A stretch of 64,000 nucleotides of DNA from Streptomyces antimicrobicus (GTDB lineage: Bacteria; Actinomycetota; Actinomycetes; Streptomycetales; Streptomycetaceae). The DNA lies in contig NZ_JAJAUY010000001.1 of assembly GCF_020532625.1 (NCBI RefSeq), positions 86,774 to 150,773 of the forward strand, written 5' to 3'. Below the pieces are notes generated by a model. The model did no database searches and was not told the DNA's origin. It saw only the letters and a program-made list of their open reading frames with translations. The position numbers and the translations under genes were made by a program. Within the stretch, counting starts at the first letter, position 1. Each line of letters begins with the position of its first letter. This document shows, in pieces, positions 63,559 through 64,000 of this stretch.

Positions 63559-63600
63559 TGAAGCCCCCTGTCGCCGGAATGGGGCGCCGCGGGGGCTTCA
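63559..63600 (+). terminator. Hairpin after the ATPase gene
   Basis: TGAAGCCCCC and GGGGGCTTCA are perfect 10-bp arms around a 22-base GC-rich loop that can fold further. It begins 37 bases after the stop codon. Confidence 0.65.
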
Positions 63601-63926
63601 TGGAGGTGCCGAGGACCGGTGGGGTGTTGATCCTCGGCGAGGCGACTTCGCTCGGGTCAATGGGGAAGCCGTGGTTCCGACTATGACAGACAAGCGCCGG
63701 AACGCCAAAAGTCCCTACTCGGACATAAGTGGGCAAATCCTAAGAGTTTGTCATTGAATCCTAGGTGAGGTCGACCACCTGCCTCGCAATCAGTGCATAA
63801 CTATGGGTCGACCCGAGTGAATCGTTGATGGAGCGCCGGTGAACGACCCGGCGGGAGGGCCCGGGCCTCCAGGCCCGAATTGGGTCAATCATTACCTTTG
63901 GGGCCAACCACCCCTTAAATGGGCAG
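63601..63926. other. AT-richer intergenic region
   Basis: No gene is seen in about 326 bases that are clearly less GC-rich than the rest of the window. It includes a GGGTCGACCC palindrome (about 63806-63815) and the repeat CGGGCCT-CC-AGGCCCG (about 63861-63876). It probably holds the promoter and leader of the gene at the right edge. Confidence 0.5.
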
Positions 63927-64000
63927 GTGCTCTGTTATCCAGACCGCCGCGCGGCCCTGCGCGCGAGCGCGGCGGCCGCCGTCGGGGTCCTGGCCGCCGC
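63927..64000 (+). CDS. Start of an exported protein (partial, cut by window end)
   Basis: From a GTG at 63927 the frame reads VLCYPDRRAALRASAAAAVG and continues VLAA, a basic region plus hydrophobic core as in a signal peptide. An in-frame stop just upstream makes this the earliest possible start. The other frames here do not look like protein. The ribosome binding site is weak. Nothing can be said of the mature protein. Confidence 0.45.
   Translation, partial: MLCYPDRRAALRASAAAAVGVLAA

Noticed and set aside
63660..63920. A c-di-AMP (ydaO-type) riboswitch before the edge gene
   Set aside because: Streptomycetes often have one before cell-wall hydrolase genes, but the conserved core sequences I know are not present here.

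Overview
The window is high-GC DNA with long GC-skewed codon use, many GTG and TTG starts, GTGA/ATGA gene overlaps, lipoboxes and twin-arginine-like leaders. All of this points to a Streptomyces or close actinomycete chromosome. The order icmA, TetR, thioredoxin-like, DUF6230/DUF6114, pyk, ackA, pta, pfkA, MerR, trx, glgB, maltokinase, treS, glgE, glgP, M4 protease, and further on glgX, L,D-transpeptidases and enoyl-CoA hydratase, matches what I remember of the S. coelicolor core around SCO5415-SCO5460. That comparison is from memory, not from a search.

Layout. 1-8.4 kb: isobutyryl-CoA mutase large subunit with a palindromic operator, a TetR regulator, a CnoX-like thioredoxin/TPR protein, and a three-gene operon for a DUF6230 exported protein, a DUF6114 membrane protein and a Pro/Thr-rich exported protein. 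6.9-13.7 kb: a central carbon block of pyruvate kinase, acetate kinase, phosphotransacetylase and ATP-phosphofructokinase, plus a double-HTH regulator. 13.9-25.3 kb: a MerR/thioredoxin pair, then the GlgE alpha-glucan pathway (glgE-treS on one strand, then maltokinase-glgB after a terminator) with glgP divergent. These genes interconvert trehalose, maltose, maltose-1-phosphate and branched alpha-glucan. 25.5-28.4 kb: two exported proteins, one a thermolysin-type protease.

28.8-51.3 kb is an accessory Wzx/Wzy-type exopolysaccharide region. It holds an initiating sugar-phosphate transferase, GDP-L-fucose genes (gmd, fcl), glycosyltransferases, two hexapeptide acyltransferases, a polymerase, a chain-length regulator with a degenerate kinase P-loop, a flippase, and an unusual pair of a CDP-alcohol phosphotransferase and a cytidylyltransferase. 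It is interrupted at 36.2-41.3 kb by a block bounded by IS-like ends that carries a regulator, a GT2 glycosyltransferase, an epimerase and another hexapeptide transferase. 51.4-54.3 kb holds two tandem stand-alone condensation-domain proteins of unknown substrate.

54.4-64 kb returns to conserved content: glgX (alpha-glucan debranching), then two paralogous lipoprotein L,D-transpeptidases flanking a large SpaA-type surface protein with a His/Lys-rich tail, a probably leaderless enoyl-CoA hydratase, an anti-sigma-type ATPase, and the beginning of an exported protein cut by the window edge. No rRNA, tRNA, CRISPR array or prophage was seen. Many start codons were moved inward from the longest open frame on the basis of Shine-Dalgarno sequences or conserved family starts.
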